Shown piece by piece: positions 8,668 to 17,312 of a stretch of 64,000 bases of DNA. The stretch spans positions 1 to 64,000 of the forward strand of contig JAJPJQ010000030.1 in assembly GCA_021324155.1 (NCBI GenBank). Reading direction: 5' to 3'. The DNA comes from Pseudomonadota bacterium. GTDB taxonomy: Bacteria > Desulfobacterota > Binatia > UBA9968. The notes below the pieces were generated by a model, which worked only from the letters and a program-made list of their open reading frames with translations, searched no databases and was not told where the DNA came from. Every line of letters starts with the position of its first letter. The first letter of the stretch is position 1. The position numbers and the translations under genes were made by a program.

Positions 8668-9249
8668 ATGAGCGCCGAGCAGGAATTTCCTTTCCGCTTC
8701 ACGCCGCGCATGAGAAGGCGGCTCTCGCGGCGCGTCATCGACATGCTGCTCAATTCGCTGCGCGAGTTTCCCGAGTTACAGGGCAAGACGATCACGGTCG
8801 GCTATACTTCCGCGCATCTCGGCAGCGCGCTGGTGCCGCTTCGCGAAGAGGCGGCCGCGCGCCTAACGATCCGCCTCAAAGTTAAGAACCTCACGTACAA
8901 CACGATCGGGCACGAGCTGACGCATCTGCTTCAGGGGCTTTCCAAAATTCATTTCAAGGCGGGCAAGGCGAGTGAGGCGATGCCGTTCGGCGAGAAGCAA
9001 TGCGACATTTGGACGCTCGCGCGGAGCCCGCTGTTTTTGGACGACGCGCCGACCTACATTCGCCTGCCGCGAAAAATGCGCGAGGACTGGCCGCGCTACG
9101 CGAAGCCCGTGCGCCGCCTCTGCATCGCCGCGCTTAAAAAACGCAGGACGCACCGCCTCTACATGCAGTGGCTCGAAGCGCGGATCAAGGGCCTGGCGAA
9201 GCGGCCCGTCGAGGCGAAATCCGGCGAGCAGATGGGTCTGCCGTTTTGA
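8668..9249 (+). CDS. Small zinc metallopeptidase-like protein with HExxH motif
   Basis: 193 residues from ATG 8668; a TTG at 8644 is an alternative. It has no signal peptide. The motif GHELTHLLQG gives His82-Glu83-x2-His86 of a zincin, and Glu109 (GEKQCDIW) is a possible third ligand. The short length and lack of a second known domain suggest a minimal gluzincin fold. The C-terminus is very basic. No specific family was recognised. A nucleic-acid-linked or regulatory role is as likely as digestion. Confidence 0.6.
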   Translation: MSAEQEFPFRFTPRMRRRLSRRVIDMLLNSLREFPELQGKTITVGYTSAHLGSALVPLREEAAARLTIRLKVKNLTYNTIGHELTHLLQGLSKIHFKAGKASEAMPFGEKQCDIWTLARSPLFLDDAPTYIRLPRKMREDWPRYAKPVRRLCIAALKKRRTHRLYMQWLEARIKGLAKRPVEAKSGEQMGLPF

Positions 9250-9262
9250 CGGTGGATGAAAC

Positions 9263-9291
9263 TTGACACGCCCACTACCTTAGCCTAGCGT
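9263..9291 (+). promoter_or_regulatory. Putative sigma-70 promoter of mddA-like gene
   Basis: TTGACA (9263-9268), 17 bases, TAGCGT (9286-9291). A strong AGGAGG follows at 9321-9326, 6 bases before the ATG at 9333. The -35 is consensus; the -10 follows the TAGNNT form seen repeatedly here. Confidence 0.5.
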
Positions 9292-9332
9292 TTAAGTGCA
9301 CCATCGATCCCAACTTCCCCCAGGAGGATCCT

Positions 9333-10073
9333 ATGGGACGCATTCTCATTTTTCTCTACGGCATCGTTTGCTATCTCATTTTTTTAGTCACGTTTCTCTA
9401 CGCAATCGGCTTTGTCGGCAACTTCGCCGTGCCGAAGTCGATCGACTCGGGCGTCGAAGGACCACTCGCCGCCGCCCTTGTCATCAATGTAATTCTCTTA
9501 GGCCTTTTCGCCGTGCAGCACAGCGTGATGGCGCGCCCGTGGTTTAAGCAACGGTGGACCAGGATTGTCCCCGAGCCGGCCGAGCGCAGCACGTTCGTGC
9601 TGTTCGCCAGCCTGCTTCTTCTTCTACTTTTCTGGCAATGGCGGCCGATGACGGGCGTCGTCTGGGAAGTGACCTCGCCGGCGGCGCAGAATATCCTCTG
9701 GGCGCTGTTCGCCTTCGGCTGGCTGCTCGTGCTCGCAGCGACCTTTATCATCAACCATTTCGATCTCTTCGGCCTGCGCCAGGTCTGGCTCCATTTGACC
9801 GGCAGGCCGCACACCGCGCTCGTATTCCGCACGCCCGGGCCGTACCGCGTCGTGCGCCATCCGCTATATCTCGGCTTTCTGTTCGCCTTTTGGTCGACGC
9901 CGAAAATGAGCGTCGGGCACCTGCTCTTCGCGGTTGTAACGACGGTGTATATTCTCGGCGCGATCACGTTCGAGGAAAAAGATCTGGTGGGAATTTTCGG
10001 CGAGACTTACCGCGAGTATCAGCGGCGCGTGCCGACGATCATCCCGTTCGGCTGGGGCAGGAAAAAAGTTTAG
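9333..10073 (+). CDS. mddA: Methanethiol S-methyltransferase (MddA-type membrane methyltransferase)
   Basis: 246 residues with about five hydrophobic segments. The C-terminal half carries the isoprenylcysteine-methyltransferase-like signature: [21 protein letters not shown], then [21 protein letters not shown]. The whole pattern, including [11 protein letters not shown] and [17 protein letters not shown], fits MddA, which methylates methanethiol with SAM to release dimethyl sulfide. The gene has its own promoter and a strong Shine-Dalgarno site, and converges with the alcohol dehydrogenase gene 3 bases away. NnrU-like or other ICMT-fold proteins are the alternative, but the motif order favours MddA. 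Confidence 0.78.
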   Translation: MGRILIFLYGIVCYLIFLVTFLYAIGFVGNFAVPKSIDSGVEGPLAAALVINVILLGLFAVQHSVMARPWFKQRWTRIVPEPAERSTFVLFASLLLLLLFWQWRPMTGVVWEVTSPAAQNILWALFAFGWLLVLAATFIINHFDLFGLRQVWLHLTGRPHTALVFRTPGPYRVVRHPLYLGFLFAFWSTPKMSVGHLLFAVVTTVYILGAITFEEKDLVGIFGETYREYQRRVPTIIPFGWGRKKV

Positions 10074-10076
10074 CGT

Positions 10077-11186
10077 CTAGTAGATCACGACGCTCCGGAT
10101 CGACTCGCCCTTGTGCATCAAGTCGAACGCGTCGTTGATCTTCTCCAGAGGCAGCGTGTGCGTGATGAGATCGTCGATGTTGATTTTCTTCTGCATGTAC
10201 CAATCGACGATCTTCGGCACGTCCGTGCGCCCTCTCGCGCCGCCGAAGGCGGTGCCTTTCCAGACTCGGCCGGTGACGAGCTGGAACGGCCGGGTGCGGA
10301 TCTCCTGACGTGCGCCGGCGACGCCGATGATCGTCGAGACGCCCCAGCCGCGGTGGCAGCACTCGAGCGCCTGACGCATGACGTCGACATTGCCGATGCA
10401 TTCGAAGGAATAATCCGCGCCGCCGTCGGTGAGATCGATCAGATAGGCCACTAGGTCGCCCTGCACGTCTTTCGGATTGATGAAGTCCGTCATGCCGAAC
10501 TTTCGCGCCAGCGCCTCGCGCCGTGGATTTAGATCCACGCCGATGATTCTATTCGCGCCGGCGATGCGCGCGCCTTGCACGACATTGAGGCCGATGCCGC
10601 CGAGACCGAACACGACGACGTTCGAGCCCGGCTCGACTTTCGCCGTGTTGAGCGCGGCGCCGATGCCGGTCGTGACGCCGCAGCCGATGTAGCAGATTTT
10701 GTCGAACGGCGCGTCTTGCCGCACTTTCGCGACGGCGATCTCCGGCAGCACGGTGAAGTTGGCGAACGTCGAGCAGCCCATGTAATGGTGGAGCTTCTCG
10801 CCGCCGAGCGAAAAGCGGCTGGTGCCGTCGGGCATCACGCCTTTGCCTTGCGTCGTCCGGATCGCCGTGCAGAGATTGGTCTTGCGCGAGAGGCATGCCT
10901 TGCACGCGCGGCACTCCGGAATATAGAGCGGGATGACGTGATCGCCCTTCGCGACGCTGGTCACGCCGCGGCCGACGTCAACGACGACGCCGGCGCCTTC
11001 GTGGCCGAAGATCACGGGAAATAGTCCCTCGGGATCGGCGCCCGAGCGCGTGAATTCGTCGGTGTGGCAGACGCCGCTGGCCTTGATTTCGACCAGCACC
11101 TCGCCGTCCTTAGGCCCGTCGAGTTGAACCGTTTCGATGCTCAGCGGCTTTCCGGCCTCGAATGCGACTGCGGCTTTGACGTCCAT
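10077..11186 (-). CDS. frmA: Class III zinc alcohol dehydrogenase / S-(hydroxymethyl)glutathione dehydrogenase type
   Basis: 369 residues, the normal length. Catalytic zinc ligands are Cys40 (GVCHTD), His62 (FGHEGAG) and Cys169 (IGCGVTTG). The structural zinc cysteines 92, 95, 98 and 106 are all present. The NAD-binding loop is GLGGIG at 194-199. The pattern fits class III ADH, which oxidises the glutathione adduct of formaldehyde; a mycothiol- or NDMA-linked variant cannot be excluded. GAGGAG stands in front of the ATG. It is divergent from the ThDP decarboxylase subunit gene, so the aldehyde could come from there (inference). Confidence 0.88.
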   Translation of the reverse strand: MDVKAAVAFEAGKPLSIETVQLDGPKDGEVLVEIKASGVCHTDEFTRSGADPEGLFPVIFGHEGAGVVVDVGRGVTSVAKGDHVIPLYIPECRACKACLSRKTNLCTAIRTTQGKGVMPDGTSRFSLGGEKLHHYMGCSTFANFTVLPEIAVAKVRQDAPFDKICYIGCGVTTGIGAALNTAKVEPGSNVVVFGLGGIGLNVVQGARIAGANRIIGVDLNPRREALARKFGMTDFINPKDVQGDLVAYLIDLTDGGADYSFECIGNVDVMRQALECCHRGWGVSTIIGVAGARQEIRTRPFQLVTGRVWKGTAFGGARGRTDVPKIVDWYMQKKINIDDLITHTLPLEKINDAFDLMHKGESIRSVVIY

Positions 11187-11204
11187 GCGAACTCCTCTTC
11201 ATCA

Positions 11205-11233
11205 TCTGTATTAAATAAGCGCCATCGCTGCAA
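11205..11233 (-). promoter_or_regulatory. Putative promoter of the class III alcohol dehydrogenase
   Basis: Minus strand TTGCAG (11233-11228), 17 bases, TACAGA (11210-11205), followed by GAGGAG and the ATG at 11186. It lies back to back with a plus-strand promoter starting at 11240. Confidence 0.4.
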
Positions 11234-11239
11234 GAATTG

Positions 11240-11268
11240 TTGACGCACCGGGGAAACGCTGCTATGGG
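11240..11268 (+). promoter_or_regulatory. Putative promoter of the ThDP decarboxylase beta gene (leaderless)
   Basis: TTGACG (11240-11245), 17 bases, TATGGG (11263-11268). Transcription would start at about 11275, next to the ATG at 11276. The ATG inside the -10 (11264) would then not be transcribed, which is why 11276 is chosen as the gene start. Confidence 0.5.
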
Positions 11269-11275
11269 TCGCCCT

Positions 11276-11887
11276 ATGAAGCGGCACGAGTGCCTGAAGG
11301 AAATCGCCGGCACGGTGGGCGACGCGCTCGTTGTCGTCTGCGTCGGCGGCACATCTTCGGAGTGGAACGCGTACCGTCCGAGCGACGGCAATCTTCGCTG
11401 TTGGACGCTCGGGCTCACGTCCTCGGTGGCGCTGGGCATGGCGCTCGGTCTGCCCCACCGGCAGGTGATCGCGCTCGACGGCGACGGCTCGCTGCTGATG
11501 AATCTCTGCGGGCTGCCGACGATCATGCGGAAAAAACCTAAGAACCTGATTCACGTCGTCTTCGACAACGGCGTCTACGAATCGTCGGGCGGCACCAAGA
11601 CAGCGACGGCGGAGGGCGTGGATTTCGTCGCCGTCGCCAGAGGGGTCGGCATCAAGAACGCCTTCGGCGCCGACACCGTCGAGGAATTCAAAAAGCTTTT
11701 CGCCGATGCGCTCGCGCGGCGCGAGCACACCTTCATCTGCGCGCGCGTCGAGCCGGGCCGCGGCGAAGTGCCGCCGTGGCCGTGGCCCGACGTCGAGAAC
11801 AAGTATCGCTTCACGCGCCACATCGAGCAGACCGAGGGCGTCTCGATTTTACAAGCGCGCATTCCCGGCAGCTGGAAGAAAAGCTGA
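11276..11887 (+). CDS. ThDP-dependent decarboxylase, beta (cofactor-binding) subunit, ComE / phosphonopyruvate decarboxylase type
   Basis: 203 residues from ATG 11276. It consists of one ThDP-binding domain: LDGDGSLLMNLCGL, about 26 residues, then FDNGVYESSGG, the GDG...N magnesium/diphosphate motif. Length and order match sulfopyruvate decarboxylase subunit beta (ComE) and the C-terminal half of phosphonopyruvate decarboxylase. The partner alpha subunit is at 12879, with one SBP gene between them; all three overlap at start/stop codons, so they are translated together. Substrates such as sulfopyruvate, phosphonopyruvate or another 2-oxo acid are possible. Confidence 0.82.
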   Translation: MKRHECLKEIAGTVGDALVVVCVGGTSSEWNAYRPSDGNLRCWTLGLTSSVALGMALGLPHRQVIALDGDGSLLMNLCGLPTIMRKKPKNLIHVVFDNGVYESSGGTKTATAEGVDFVAVARGVGIKNAFGADTVEEFKKLFADALARREHTFICARVEPGRGEVPPWPWPDVENKYRFTRHIEQTEGVSILQARIPGSWKKS

Positions 11888-12882
11888 TGCGAAAATATTT
11901 TGTCGTTCCGGCGCTCGCGCTGATCTTCTGCTACGGCTTCGCCGCCGCGCAGGAAAAGAGGACGGCGCCGCTCACCGTCAGTTATCCTTCGATCAGCGGC
12001 GCGCAGGCCGTGCTGTGGATCGCGAAGGAGACGGGGATCTTCCGGAAAAACGGCCTCGAGGCCGATCTCGTCTATATTACGGGCGGACCCCGCTCGATGG
12101 CGGCCCTTTTGTCGGGCCAGCTCCAGGTGATCGGCACCGGCGGCAACGCGCTCGTCGCGGCGAATTTAAATGGCGCGAAGGACGCGGTTCTGATCGCCAC
12201 GACCTATAACACGCCGGTTTTTTCGGTCATGACGCGCGCCGACATGAAAGAAGGGAAGGATCTCAAGGGCAAGCGATTCGGCGTGACCACCGCCGGCAGC
12301 CTTTCGGATTTTACCCTGCGCGCGGTGTTGAAGCGCTCGGGGCTCGATCCGGCGCGCGACGTGGTAGTGCGCGCCATGGGCGGTTATCCCGAGATTCTGG
12401 CCGGCATGAAATCAGGCCAGCTCGAAGGCGGCGTCTTCTCGCCGCCCAGCAACATCACCGCGCAGACACTCGGCTTCCGCGAGTTCATGGACGCCGGCGC
12501 GGCGGGGATCGAGTATGCCAGTACCTGTTACGGCACGACGCGGCGCTTCATCCGCGAGCACCGCGACACTGTGGCGCAGTTCACCCGCGCGCTCGCCGAG
12601 GCGATCCACAGCTTCAAGACCGACAAGGCGCAGGCGCTCAAAATCATCCAGCGCTACACGCGGACGAGCGATCCGGCGGTGCTCGAAGAGACCTACCGCG
12701 TTTACGCGTTGAAGTATCTGCCGCGCGCGCCGTATCCGAAGCCGAGCGGCGTGCGCGCGATCCTCGATTCGTTCGAATCGACCATGCCGGACGCCAAAGG
12801 CGCCGATCCCGAGACTTTCATCGACCAGAGCTTCGTGCAAGAGCTCGACAAGAGCGGGTGGATAGCCCGATTGTACCAATGA
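11887..12882 (+). CDS. NMT1/THI5-like substrate-binding protein, exported, between decarboxylase subunits
   Basis: 331 residues. The ATG shares its A with the stop of the beta-subunit gene (TGATG at 11885-11889), and its own stop overlaps the alpha-subunit ATG. The signal peptide is KYFVVPALALIFCYGFAAAQ. The mature domain has AVLWIAKETGIFRKNGLEAD, GKDLKGKRFGVTTAGS and LDPARDV. The end reads SFVQELDKSGWIARLY. Placement inside a decarboxylase operon strongly suggests that it captures that enzyme's substrate or a precursor, perhaps a sulfonate or carboxylate (inference). Confidence 0.88.
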   Translation: MRKYFVVPALALIFCYGFAAAQEKRTAPLTVSYPSISGAQAVLWIAKETGIFRKNGLEADLVYITGGPRSMAALLSGQLQVIGTGGNALVAANLNGAKDAVLIATTYNTPVFSVMTRADMKEGKDLKGKRFGVTTAGSLSDFTLRAVLKRSGLDPARDVVVRAMGGYPEILAGMKSGQLEGGVFSPPSNITAQTLGFREFMDAGAAGIEYASTCYGTTRRFIREHRDTVAQFTRALAEAIHSFKTDKAQALKIIQRYTRTSDPAVLEETYRVYALKYLPRAPYPKPSGVRAILDSFESTMPDAKGADPETFIDQSFVQELDKSGWIARLYQ

Positions 12883-13400
12883 CGAATTCGAACATGGATG
12901 CAAAGGCGCGCGCCGCCGCCATTCTCGGCGGCATGAAAAAGGCCGGCATCGATCTGATCGCGAGCCTTCCCGACATCAACTGCCTCGATCTCATCGGCGC
13001 GCTCGAGCGCGACGGCGAGATCATCCACGTGCCGCTGTGCCGCGAAGAAGAAGGCGTCGGCATCTGCGCCGGCGCGCGGCTCGTCGGCAAGAAGCCGGCG
13101 CTCCTCATGCAGAACGCGGGGCTTCTCAACAGCTGCAACGGCATCGTCACTACCGGAATCCAGCTCGAACTGCCGCTGCTGCTCGTCGTCTATTACGCCG
13201 GTGATATCGGCGACCGTGGCTTCGCGCGCGTGGGAACGGCGACCATGCCCGTGCTCGATGCCCTCGGCATCCGCCATTATCTCTTGCGCGACGTGGAAGC
13301 GATCGATTGGACGTTCAAGAACGCTTGGGTTCTGGCCGAAGATTCCAGCCGTCCGGTCGCGGTGCTGCTCACCAAGGACGTTCTCGGGACACGCGCCTGA
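12879..13400 (+). CDS. ThDP-dependent decarboxylase, alpha (PYR) subunit, ComD type
   Basis: 173 residues from ATG 12879, which overlaps the SBP stop as ATGA. It begins with a helix, then LIASLPDINCLDLIGAL and VPLCREEEGVGICAGARL, which holds the conserved glutamate that activates ThDP. MQNAGLLNSCNGI and YYAGDIGDRGFARVG follow. This matches ComD / the N-terminal half of phosphonopyruvate decarboxylase. It forms the active site together with the beta subunit encoded two genes upstream. A TTG at 12858 would add seven residues without similarity. Confidence 0.82.
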   Translation: MTNSNMDAKARAAAILGGMKKAGIDLIASLPDINCLDLIGALERDGEIIHVPLCREEEGVGICAGARLVGKKPALLMQNAGLLNSCNGIVTTGIQLELPLLLVVYYAGDIGDRGFARVGTATMPVLDALGIRHYLLRDVEAIDWTFKNAWVLAEDSSRPVAVLLTKDVLGTRA

Positions 13401-13450
13401 GCGCCATCGTCGTCGCAAAATCACTCCTTACGTTCTAAAATTGCCGCGCC

Positions 13451-14638
13451 ATGACCTCGGCCGGCTCCACCAAACGGAACGCGTCGCTCCTCGCCGCTTC
13501 GGCGGGGCTGCGTTTCGCGCTGTTTCCGATTCCGGTCATCACGCTTTTCTGGAAAGAACAGATCGGCATGTCCTTGACCGCGATCATGTGGCTCCAGTCG
13601 ATCTTCGGCGCGACGGCGGTCGTGTGCGAATTTCCTTCCGGCTACGTTGCCGACAGGCTCGGCTATCGGCGCTCGCTGCTGATCGGCGCATGCTTTTGGC
13701 TCGCCGGCTGGACCGTCTACGCGCTCGGGACGACTTTCGCCGGCATCGCGGCGGCGGAGATCCTGCTCGGCGCCGGCCTCGCGTTTATGTCGGGCGCCGA
13801 TAGCGCGCTCTTATACGTTTCGGTCGAAGGCGGACAATCGCCCGGCCGCTACCGCGCGTGGGAAGGAAGGGTGCGCGCGACGTCGCAGGCGAGCGAAGCC
13901 GCGTCGGCGGCCGTCGGAGGGTGGCTGTACAGCATAGCGCCGCGGCTCCCGTTCTGGCTGCAAATTCCCGTCGGGGCCGCGAACCTCGGCGCGATCGCCG
14001 CGTTGAGCGAGGCGCGTCCATTGGAAGACGCCGGGCGCATCGGTCATCTCCGCCGCGCGTGGCATATCGTCACGCATGCGCTCGTGCGCCACGCGCGACT
14101 GCGCGCCGCCATGGCGCTATCCGTGGCGCTCGGCATCTCGACCTACATCCCGGTCTGGCTCATCCAGCCGTGGATGCAGCGCCGCGGCATCGCGCCGGCG
14201 TGGTTCGGCCCGCTGTGGGCGGCGGCGCACCTGTGGCTCGCGGCGACGTCGCTCGCCAACGCGCGCGTGGCGCAGGCGCTCGGCACTGCGCCGGTGCTGC
14301 TCGGCTGCGCCGTTCTCGCGGCGGCGAGTTATCTCGGCCTAGCTCTCGGCACCTCTGCCGTCGCCGTCGTCTTTTACTTGGGATTCATGACCGTGCGCGG
14401 GCTTCAGGGACCGCTGATCGCGGCCGCGCTTCAGGCCGACGCGCCGGCGGAGGACCGCGCCAGCGTATTATCTCTGAACACGCTGCTATTCCGCCTCGCC
14501 GCCGCAGTCTTCCTGCCGCCCGTCGGCGCGCTCGCCGATAGAATCGGCATCGAGCCGACACTCGGCGTGCTGTCGGCGGCATCGCTCGCCGTCTGCCTCG
14601 CGGCCTGGAGCGGATTCGCGCGCGCGCACACGGGCTAG
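13451..14638 (+). CDS. Major facilitator superfamily transporter
   Basis: 395 residues with about 12 hydrophobic segments. MFS motif A appears after TM2 as GYVADRLGYRRSLLIG, and a degenerate copy occurs in the second half (ALADRIGIEPT). It resembles drug/solute exporters of the MFS_1 type. No promoter was recognised in the 50-base gap after the decarboxylase operon. The substrate is unknown; it could export a product of the upstream operon. Confidence 0.82.
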   Translation: MTSAGSTKRNASLLAASAGLRFALFPIPVITLFWKEQIGMSLTAIMWLQSIFGATAVVCEFPSGYVADRLGYRRSLLIGACFWLAGWTVYALGTTFAGIAAAEILLGAGLAFMSGADSALLYVSVEGGQSPGRYRAWEGRVRATSQASEAASAAVGGWLYSIAPRLPFWLQIPVGAANLGAIAALSEARPLEDAGRIGHLRRAWHIVTHALVRHARLRAAMALSVALGISTYIPVWLIQPWMQRRGIAPAWFGPLWAAAHLWLAATSLANARVAQALGTAPVLLGCAVLAAASYLGLALGTSAVAVVFYLGFMTVRGLQGPLIAAALQADAPAEDRASVLSLNTLLFRLAAAVFLPPVGALADRIGIEPTLGVLSAASLAVCLAAWSGFARAHTG

Positions 14639-14639
14639 A

Positions 14640-15008
14640 TTAGTGCACCTTGATGCGCAGCTGCTTCGCTTTGCATTCGCCGCAGATCTCGCCCAAGTCG
14701 GGCTCCATCTCGATCTGCAGGTATTCGCCGGTGGGCCAGCCGGAGCAGTTTTCCGAGAAATGCCAGAGGCTGCCGCCCGGTGATCTGCGATAAACCGACT
14801 CGGATTCTTCGCGCAGATCGATGCGCCGCAAATAAGTTTGGTCGCGGCCGCCCGGACCGGAGCCGATGTGCAGCTGCGTGCAGCAATGCGGACAGAAAGT
14901 CACGAGCGGCGAGTAGAAAACGTAATCGAGCTCGAGGTGGCGCAGGGTGAACCTCTGCTGGCAGTGATGGCAACGAATCGAAATCGTCCACTGTGTGCGT
15001 CTGGCCAT
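14640..15008 (-). CDS. Zinc-ribbon protein of unknown function
   Basis: 122 residues, no signal peptide. The N-terminal ribbon has RCHHC (Cys13, Cys16) and CPHC (Cys39, Cys42), 26 residues apart. A second Cys set follows (ENCSGWP and CGEC near the C-terminus). The first ribbon matches, in spacing and in the FTxRxLxL stretch, that of the 97-residue protein at 46817, so the two belong to one small family. It lies just downstream of malate synthase on the same strand (8-base gap) and is probably co-transcribed. Its function is unknown; nucleic-acid or protein binding is likely. Confidence 0.65.
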   Translation of the reverse strand: MARRTQWTISIRCHHCQQRFTLRHLELDYVFYSPLVTFCPHCCTQLHIGSGPGGRDQTYLRRIDLREESESVYRRSPGGSLWHFSENCSGWPTGEYLQIEMEPDLGEICGECKAKQLRIKVH

Positions 15009-15016
15009 CGTACACT

Positions 15017-17191
15017 TCAGCTTCGCCGCGCCGCCTTCGCTTCACGGCGGCGGGCATGCAACACGGGCTCGGTATAGCCGTTCGGCGCAGAGCGGCCGTT
15101 GAAGACCAAATCGAGCGCGCCCTGAAAAGCGACGCTCTTGTCGAAGTCCGACGCCATGCGGCGATAATTCTGATCGCCGGCGTTCTGGCGGTCGACAACC
15201 TCGGCCATGCGCTTGAACGTCTCCAGCACCTGCTCGCGCGTGACGATTCCATACTCCAGCCAGTTGGCGATGTGCTGGCTCGATATCCGCAGCGTGGCGC
15301 GATCTTCCATGAGCGCGACGTCGCGGATGTTCGGCACCTTTGAGCATCCGATCCCCTGATCGATCCAGCGCACGACGTAGCCGAGGATGCCCTGCGCGTT
15401 GTTGTCGAGCTCGCGGCGGATGTCGTCGGGTTTGAGCTCGCGATTGAGCCGCGGCGGCGTCAAGATGTCGTCGAGGCTCGCGCGCGGGCGGCGCGCCAGC
15501 TCCGCCTGGCGGCCGGCGACGTTCACATAATGATAGTGCAGCGCGTGGAGCGTCGCCGCCGTCGGCGACGGCACCCAGGCGGTGTTGGCGCCGGCCTCCG
15601 GATGCGCGATCTTGGTCTTTACCATCTCGCGCATCTCGTCGGGCATCGTCCACATGCCCTTGCCGATCTGCGCCTTGCCGGGCAGACCGGTCTCGATGCC
15701 GATGTCCACGTTCCAGTTCTCGTAGGCCTTGATCCAGGGCTCGGCCTTGATCTCTTCCTTCGGGAGCATCGGTCCCAGCTCCATGCTGGTGTGGATCTCG
15801 TCGCCGGTGCGGTCGAGGAATCCCGTGTTGATGAAGACGACGCGCTCGCGGGCCGCGCGGATGCATTCTTTCAAATTCACCGTAGTGCGGCGCTCCTCGT
15901 CCATGATGCCGATCTTGATCGTGTTGCGCTCGAGCCCGAGCGCCTGCTCGACGCGCTCGAACAATTCGACGGTCGCCGCGACTTCTTCGGGGCCGTGGAG
16001 CTTGGGCTTCACGATGTAGATGCTGCCGACGCGGCTGTTCGCGTTTTTGCCCTTGATGTCGTGCACCGCCGCGAGGGCGGTCACCATCGCGTCGAGGAAT
16101 CCCTCGGGAACTTCCTCGCCCGTCTCGGTCGTGACCGCGTCGGTGTACATATGAATGCCGACGTTGCGCACGAGCAGGAGACTTCGGCCGGGCAGCGTGA
16201 GCGTTTCACCCGTCGGCGTCGTGAAGATTTTATCGGGATTCAATCGCCGCTGGATGGGCGTGCCGTTTTTGTCGAACGCCGCCTGGAGCGTGCCTTTCAT
16301 AATGCCGCACCAGTTGCGGTAGACGACGATCTTGTCGGCGGCGTCGACGGCGGCGACGGCGTCTTCGCAATCCTCGATGGTCGTGATCGCCGCCTCGACG
16401 ACGACGTCTTTCACGCCGGCGGGGTGCGATTTGCCGATCGGGTGGCTGCGATCGATTTGTATCTCGATGTGGGCGTTGTTGTTGCGGAGGAGAATCGCGG
16501 AAAGCTCGCCGGTATTTTGTTGATAGCCGGCGAATTTCCCCTGGTCAGCCAACCCAACTTCCGAGCCGCTTTTGAGTTCCGCTCTTAGCTGTTTGGTGCC
16601 GCCGCCGTGCTGTATGGCAAACCGCGTCACGTCCGCGAAGCTGCCGCGTTCGAGGCCGACTGTTTTATCGAGGAACTCGGCTACGTAGGCGATGACTTTC
16701 GCGCCGCGGCGCGGATTGTAGGATTCGCCTTTCTCGCAGCCTCCGTTTTCGGCGATCACGTCGGTGCCGTAAAGCGCGTCATAGAGGCTGCCCCAGCGCG
16801 CGTTGGCGGCATTCAGCGCATATCGTGCATTGTCGAGCGGCACGACAAGCTGTGCTCCGGCAATCTCGGAAATCTCGGCGTCGACGTTCGCGGTGGTGAC
16901 CTTGAAATCGGGTCCTTCGGGCAGCAGATAGCCGATCTTTTCGAGTAATCTGGTGTATTCTTTTCGATCGAAGGGCAGGTCCTTGTGCGCACGATGCCAG
17001 CGATCGATCTCCGCTTGGAGCGCGTCGCGCTTGTCGAGAAGCCGGCGGTTTATCGGGCCGAGGTCTTTTACGATCGCGCCGAGCGCACGCCAGAAGGCTT
17101 CGGGGTCGACCCCCGTTCCCGGGGCAATCTCATCCCGCACGAGACTGTAGAGCTTCTCGTCGACGTCGAGCCCGCCCGCATGGACACCCAT
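15017..17191 (-). CDS. glcB: Malate synthase G
   Basis: 724 residues, the size of MSG rather than the shorter MSA. Diagnostic blocks are [65 protein letters not shown] and [19 protein letters not shown]. The enzyme condenses glyoxylate with acetyl-CoA to malate in the cytosol. AAGGAGA precedes the ATG. With the SGAT-type aminotransferase at 57300 it points to glyoxylate as a metabolic hub. No isocitrate lyase is in the window. Confidence 0.96.
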   Translation of the reverse strand: MGVHAGGLDVDEKLYSLVRDEIAPGTGVDPEAFWRALGAIVKDLGPINRRLLDKRDALQAEIDRWHRAHKDLPFDRKEYTRLLEKIGYLLPEGPDFKVTTANVDAEISEIAGAQLVVPLDNARYALNAANARWGSLYDALYGTDVIAENGGCEKGESYNPRRGAKVIAYVAEFLDKTVGLERGSFADVTRFAIQHGGGTKQLRAELKSGSEVGLADQGKFAGYQQNTGELSAILLRNNNAHIEIQIDRSHPIGKSHPAGVKDVVVEAAITTIEDCEDAVAAVDAADKIVVYRNWCGIMKGTLQAAFDKNGTPIQRRLNPDKIFTTPTGETLTLPGRSLLLVRNVGIHMYTDAVTTETGEEVPEGFLDAMVTALAAVHDIKGKNANSRVGSIYIVKPKLHGPEEVAATVELFERVEQALGLERNTIKIGIMDEERRTTVNLKECIRAARERVVFINTGFLDRTGDEIHTSMELGPMLPKEEIKAEPWIKAYENWNVDIGIETGLPGKAQIGKGMWTMPDEMREMVKTKIAHPEAGANTAWVPSPTAATLHALHYHYVNVAGRQAELARRPRASLDDILTPPRLNRELKPDDIRRELDNNAQGILGYVVRWIDQGIGCSKVPNIRDVALMEDRATLRISSQHIANWLEYGIVTREQVLETFKRMAEVVDRQNAGDQNYRRMASDFDKSVAFQGALDLVFNGRSAPNGYTEPVLHARRREAKAARRS

Positions 17192-17211
17192 ACCGTTCTC
17201 CTTCCGCCGAA

Positions 17212-17240
17212 ATCATAGTTAGGCCGTTCACGGATGGCAA
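17212..17240 (-). promoter_or_regulatory. Putative promoter of glcB
   Basis: Minus strand TTGCCA (17240-17235), 17 bases, TATGAT (17217-17212), with AAGGAGA further downstream before the ATG at 17191. Confidence 0.5.
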
Positions 17241-17275
17241 TAGACGCGCGTGGCTCTCCAAAACAAATTTTTTTG

Positions 17276-17305
17276 TTGACGGAAGGAAAAATCTCCGGTT
17301 ACACT
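17276..17305 (+). promoter_or_regulatory. Putative promoter of lipoprotein gene 17313 (leaderless)
   Basis: TTGACG (17276-17281), 18 bases, TACACT (17300-17305). Only seven bases separate the -10 from the ATG at 17313, so the transcript would begin at or next to the start codon. Confidence 0.5.
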
Positions 17306-17312
17306 CTTCGCC

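Noticed and set aside
11237-11275. Earlier starts (TTG 11237, ATG 11264) for the ThDP beta subunit
   Set aside because: They fall within the -35/-10 region of the promoter; transcription is predicted to begin at about 11275.
17260-17277. AACAAA/T-run/TTTGTT palindrome as a terminator
   Set aside because: No GC stem, and it runs into the -35 of the next gene. An AT-rich upstream element is more likely.
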